From assembly GCA_041390905.1 (NCBI GenBank), contig JAWKPA010000012.1, positions 1,922,001-1,986,000 of the forward strand: 64,000 nucleotides of DNA, in the 5' to 3' direction. Within the stretch, counting starts at the first letter, position 1. Each line of letters opens with the position of its first letter. The notes below the pieces were generated by a model that was not told the DNA's origin, made no database searches, and saw nothing but the letters and a program-made list of their open reading frames with translations. This DNA is from JACKCD01 sp041390905. GTDB lineage: Bacteria > Chloroflexota > Anaerolineae > Promineifilales > Promineifilaceae. Made by a program: the position numbers and the translations under genes. Shown piece after piece: positions 61,537 to 64,000 of the stretch.

Positions 61537-62502
61537 TTACAACCCACGCTCCCCACGAATGTACGGCACACCCAGCGCCGCCGGTGCCCCCAGCCGCTCC
61601 CGAATCGCCGCCCGTGATCCCCAAACCAGTGCCGCAATGGTCAGAATAAACGGAGCCATTTGCAGGAAAAAGCTAAAATTCGGGTTGATATAAAGCGGAT
61701 TGGTAAAACCAAACAGCGTTGCCGGCCCTTGCAGGTCTAGAATGGTGCGGCGCAGCGCCCCAAACAAATAGCCGCCAAACGCCGCCCGCAGCGGATCCCA
61801 CTGGGCAAAGATGACCAGCCCGACCGCAATCCACCCCTGCCCCGATGTGGTTAGCTCGCTAAACCAGCCCGGCGACACCGACAAACTAATGGTTGCCCCA
61901 GCCAAACCCGCCAAACAGCCCCCTACAAAAACATAGAAGTAGCGCAAGGCATAGACGTTGATCCCCATCGTGTCGGCTGCTTCCGGCTTTTCGCCCACTG
62001 CCCGCAAGTGCATTCCGGGGCGGGTTTTGTAGATGTAGTACCATGTCAGCGGAGCGAACAGGTAGCCAACATAGACCAGCATACTATGATTGGCAAAGAA
62101 AATTGGGCCAATAACGGGTATAAGCGCGAGTCCAGGAATATCAAAAGAGGGAACGAGGGGCGGGTTTTGCCCCGTTAGCCCTTGCCCCAGCACCAATGCC
62201 AACCCCGTGCCTAAAAAGGTAAGCGAGAGGCCGCTTACCACCTGATCGGCTTGAAAGTGAATGGTGACAAGGCCGTGCGCCAGGCTGAGAATGCCGCCAG
62301 CTAAAATGGCGACAACCAGGCCAAGCATGGGGCTGCCGGTGCTGAGCGAGGTGCTAAAACCGGCCATGGCTCCCATAAGCATCATACCCTCGACGCCCAG
62401 ATTGAGAATGCCAGCCCGCTCGGCAAAGACTTCGCCAATGGCGGCAAAGAGCAAGATGGTGCCGGTGGCGAGACCGGCGTGCAAAATGATGATTGGATTC
62501 AT
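61537..62502 (-). CDS. Nucleoside-type ABC transporter permease (NupQ/YufQ-like)
   Basis: A 321-residue permease of the BPL_transp_2 family with about 8-9 helices. ERAGILNLGVEGMMLMGA near residue 30 is the family signature, with LGVEG in the membrane, and GEKPEAADTMGINV near 175 is the cytoplasmic EAA-like coupling loop. The GTPase-like order permease-permease-ATPase and the sequences fit the BmpA-NupOPQ purine-nucleoside importers. It is the second permease of the operon. Confidence 0.92.
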   Translation of the reverse strand: MNPIIILHAGLATGTILLFAAIGEVFAERAGILNLGVEGMMLMGAMAGFSTSLSTGSPMLGLVVAILAGGILSLAHGLVTIHFQADQVVSGLSLTFLGTGLALVLGQGLTGQNPPLVPSFDIPGLALIPVIGPIFFANHSMLVYVGYLFAPLTWYYIYKTRPGMHLRAVGEKPEAADTMGINVYALRYFYVFVGGCLAGLAGATISLSVSPGWFSELTTSGQGWIAVGLVIFAQWDPLRAAFGGYLFGALRRTILDLQGPATLFGFTNPLYINPNFSFFLQMAPFILTIAALVWGSRAAIRERLGAPAALGVPYIRGERGL

Positions 62503-62538
62503 ATGGTTTGTTCTATAGGTTAACTTTGCAAAATTGAC

Positions 62539-63660
62539 CTATGCTGTTTGCCGTGTGAGCCGAACTTTGTAGCGCAGCAGTACGTCGCTGCTGATGATCA
62601 TGAACAAGATGAAGCCTTGGAGCATGAGAGCTAACCCGGACGGCTGGATTTCGCGGCCGGCAACGATGAGTGCCCCGAACAGGATGGAGACGAGGATGAC
62701 GGTAAAGGGGTTAAGCTTTGCCAACCAGGCGACAATGATGCCGGTGAACCCATAGCCAGGGGAGATGCGTTCTTGCAGCCGGTGAACGACACCGCTGATT
62801 TCCGACATGCCGGCCAGCCCGGCCAAGGCACCGGAAACCATCATGACCAGCACGATGTTGCGGGTGATGTTGATGCCGGCATATTTGGCAGCGTTGGGGT
62901 TGTCACCAATTAGCTTGATCTCATACCCCCAACTGCTGCGCTCCAAAATCCACCAGATAATGGCGGCGGCGACAATGCCGAATATGACCCCTAAATGGAG
63001 GGTGATGCCGGAAAACATTTTGTATTCGCGGGCATAGTCGGCCAGGCGGGGCAGCCAGGCGCTTTTGTCAAAGGTGGGGGTCATTTGGAAACCGGCGTCG
63101 CTCCAGCGGTCAAAAATCCAGAAGTTGTTCCAGGAAATGGCGATATAGTTGAGCATGAGGGTGGTGATGATTTCGTTGACCTGGAAGCGAGCTTTAAGGT
63201 AGCCGGGGATGAATCCCCAAACTGCGCCGCCGATCATGCCCATGATGATCATGGCGCCGATGATGACGAATTTGGGGCTTTCGGGTGGTACCAGGGGAAC
63301 GAGGACGACGAGGCTGGCACCAAAGGCACCGAGGTAAAATTGGCCTTCGGCACCGATATTCCACAGCTTCATGCGGAAGGCGATGGCGCAGGCGAGGCCG
63401 ACCATGATGAGGGGGGTGGCTTTGACCATGGTGTCGGAGAAGACAGCCCAACTGCCAAAGGTGGCTTCGTAGAAGAATTTGGCAACAACCAGGGGCTGGC
63501 CGCCGATGAGTTTGAGGATGATGCCGCTGATGAGGAAGGCGATGAGGACGGAGGCGATGGTAATGGCGGGGGGGAACCATTTAGGGTAGTCCTCAACCCG
63601 TTTTTCCAGGGAAAGGGTGTAGGGTAGTTGGAAGCGTTTGGATGGAGCAATGGTTGTCAT
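62539..63660 (-). CDS. Nucleoside-type ABC transporter permease (NupP/YufP-like)
   Basis: A 373-residue permease with about 9-10 helices. LWNIGAEGQFYLGAFGA near residue 100 is the signature of this permease group; GDNPNAAKYAGINITRNI near 240 is the coupling loop to the ATPase. The N-terminus is cytoplasmic and basic. It has a longer central loop (WSDAGFQMTPTFDKSAWLP) lying outside the membrane. No exact AACGGCCGTT copy occurs in either permease gene. Confidence 0.92.
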   Translation of the reverse strand: MTTIAPSKRFQLPYTLSLEKRVEDYPKWFPPAITIASVLIAFLISGIILKLIGGQPLVVAKFFYEATFGSWAVFSDTMVKATPLIMVGLACAIAFRMKLWNIGAEGQFYLGAFGASLVVLVPLVPPESPKFVIIGAMIIMGMIGGAVWGFIPGYLKARFQVNEIITTLMLNYIAISWNNFWIFDRWSDAGFQMTPTFDKSAWLPRLADYAREYKMFSGITLHLGVIFGIVAAAIIWWILERSSWGYEIKLIGDNPNAAKYAGINITRNIVLVMMVSGALAGLAGMSEISGVVHRLQERISPGYGFTGIIVAWLAKLNPFTVILVSILFGALIVAGREIQPSGLALMLQGFILFMIISSDVLLRYKVRLTRQTA

Positions 63661-63752
63661 AATTTTTTAAATAGGAGAGACCTGTTGTGGGTCTGCTCCT
63701 TGAGCAGAGTATTCAGTAAGCGGTTATCAGGTGTGTGATGACCGGGTGATGA

Positions 63753-64000
63753 TTACTGAGCTTGGGCGGTTTCCAGTTTGCTGCCGATCATCATTTGGCC
63801 GATTTGGTCTATGTCGGCGTTTTTGGCGTCAACGATGCCCATGATTTGGCCGTCGAAGATGACGGCGATGCGGTCGCTGAGGGCGAGAAGTTCTTCTAGT
63901 TCTTCGGAAATGAGGAGAACGGCCGTTCCTGCTGCCCGCTGTTCCAAAAGCAACGTTTGAATTGCCTCAATGGCTCCCACATCCAGCCCGCGTGTTGGCT
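63753..64000 (-). CDS. Nucleoside-type ABC transporter ATP-binding protein, C-terminal part
   Basis: Only the last 82 residues are present; the frame is open to the window edge. It begins in the D-loop (TRGLDVGAIEAI), then has the H-loop-like LISEELEELLALSDRIAV and IFDGQIMG, as in the second ATPase half of sugar/nucleoside importers (MglA/NupO type). The Walker motifs lie outside the window. It is the upstream gene of the two permeases. A palindrome copy (63919-63928) encodes GTAVLLIS in the core strand before the switch region. Confidence 0.88.
   Translation of the reverse strand, partial: PTRGLDVGAIEAIQTLLLEQRAAGTAVLLISEELEELLALSDRIAVIFDGQIMGIVDAKNADIDQIGQMMIGSKLETAQAQ

Overview
This window looks like chromosomal DNA of a moderately GC-rich, aerobic, filamentous-type Chloroflexota bacterium (Anaerolineae/Ardenticatenales-like is my best guess, not proven). 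Grounds: a Chloroflexota-style tad operon (cpaE-cpaF-tadB-tadC), secreted Calx-beta proteins ending in a YLPII-type tail, tandem S41 proteases, many lipoprotein/stalked surface proteins and no outer-membrane genes. It is mostly housekeeping DNA. I saw no rRNA, tRNA, CRISPR array, phage or intact insertion sequence.

Layout. 1-20.7 kb: end of 2-oxoglutarate dehydrogenase E2 (sucB), a small basic ORF, purB, lgt, a sulfatase-like hydrolase, then a minus-strand operon sppA / DUF4350-PPC membrane protein / OmpR-type regulator, divergent from recF and a REC-GAF-PAS-cyclase; a large Calx-beta surface protein, 2-oxoglutarate dehydrogenase E1 (sucA) and an MFS transporter. 20.7-34.4 kb: molybdopterin oxidoreductase, divergent TetR/SDR pair with clear palindromic operators, FtsX-like permease coupled to a TesA-like lipoprotein, a lipoprotein intradiol dioxygenase, two S41 proteases, and a GH3 membrane protein overlapping a YraN endonuclease. 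34.4-37.8 kb: miaA and a small accessory patch (retropepsin-like protein + helix protein, duplicated NACHT relic, HigBA-like toxin-antitoxin). 37.8-41.9 kb: IclR regulator, PhyH-type dioxygenase and 3-hydroxyisobutyrate-dehydrogenase-like enzyme, then a zinc-ribbon membrane protein and a CoA-type Nudix hydrolase. 42-49.5 kb: tad pilus operon running into comF, hpf, a low-molecular-weight phosphatase and a Nif3-like protein. 49.5-58.7 kb: beta-CASP nuclease, RNase D, UDP-sugar epimerase, recJ, polytopic glycosyltransferase and a sensor kinase. 59-64 kb: an SDR, then a minus-strand operon for a nucleoside-type ABC importer followed by a histidine phosphatase and an unknown protein.

The most striking signal is not a gene. 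The palindromic decamer AACGGCCGTT occurs about 79 times (hand count) in 64 kb, roughly once per 0.8 kb, where well under one copy is expected by chance. It lies mostly inside genes, in all three frames, and writes Thr-Ala-Val, Asn-Gly-Arg or Arg-Pro into unrelated proteins, even inside the P-loop of MiaA. It behaves like the cyanobacterial HIP1 highly iterated palindrome but has a different sequence; I know of no description of it. On top of this there are at least eight families of longer snap-back repeats (40-90 bp), mostly intergenic, some of which have been absorbed into coding sequence.
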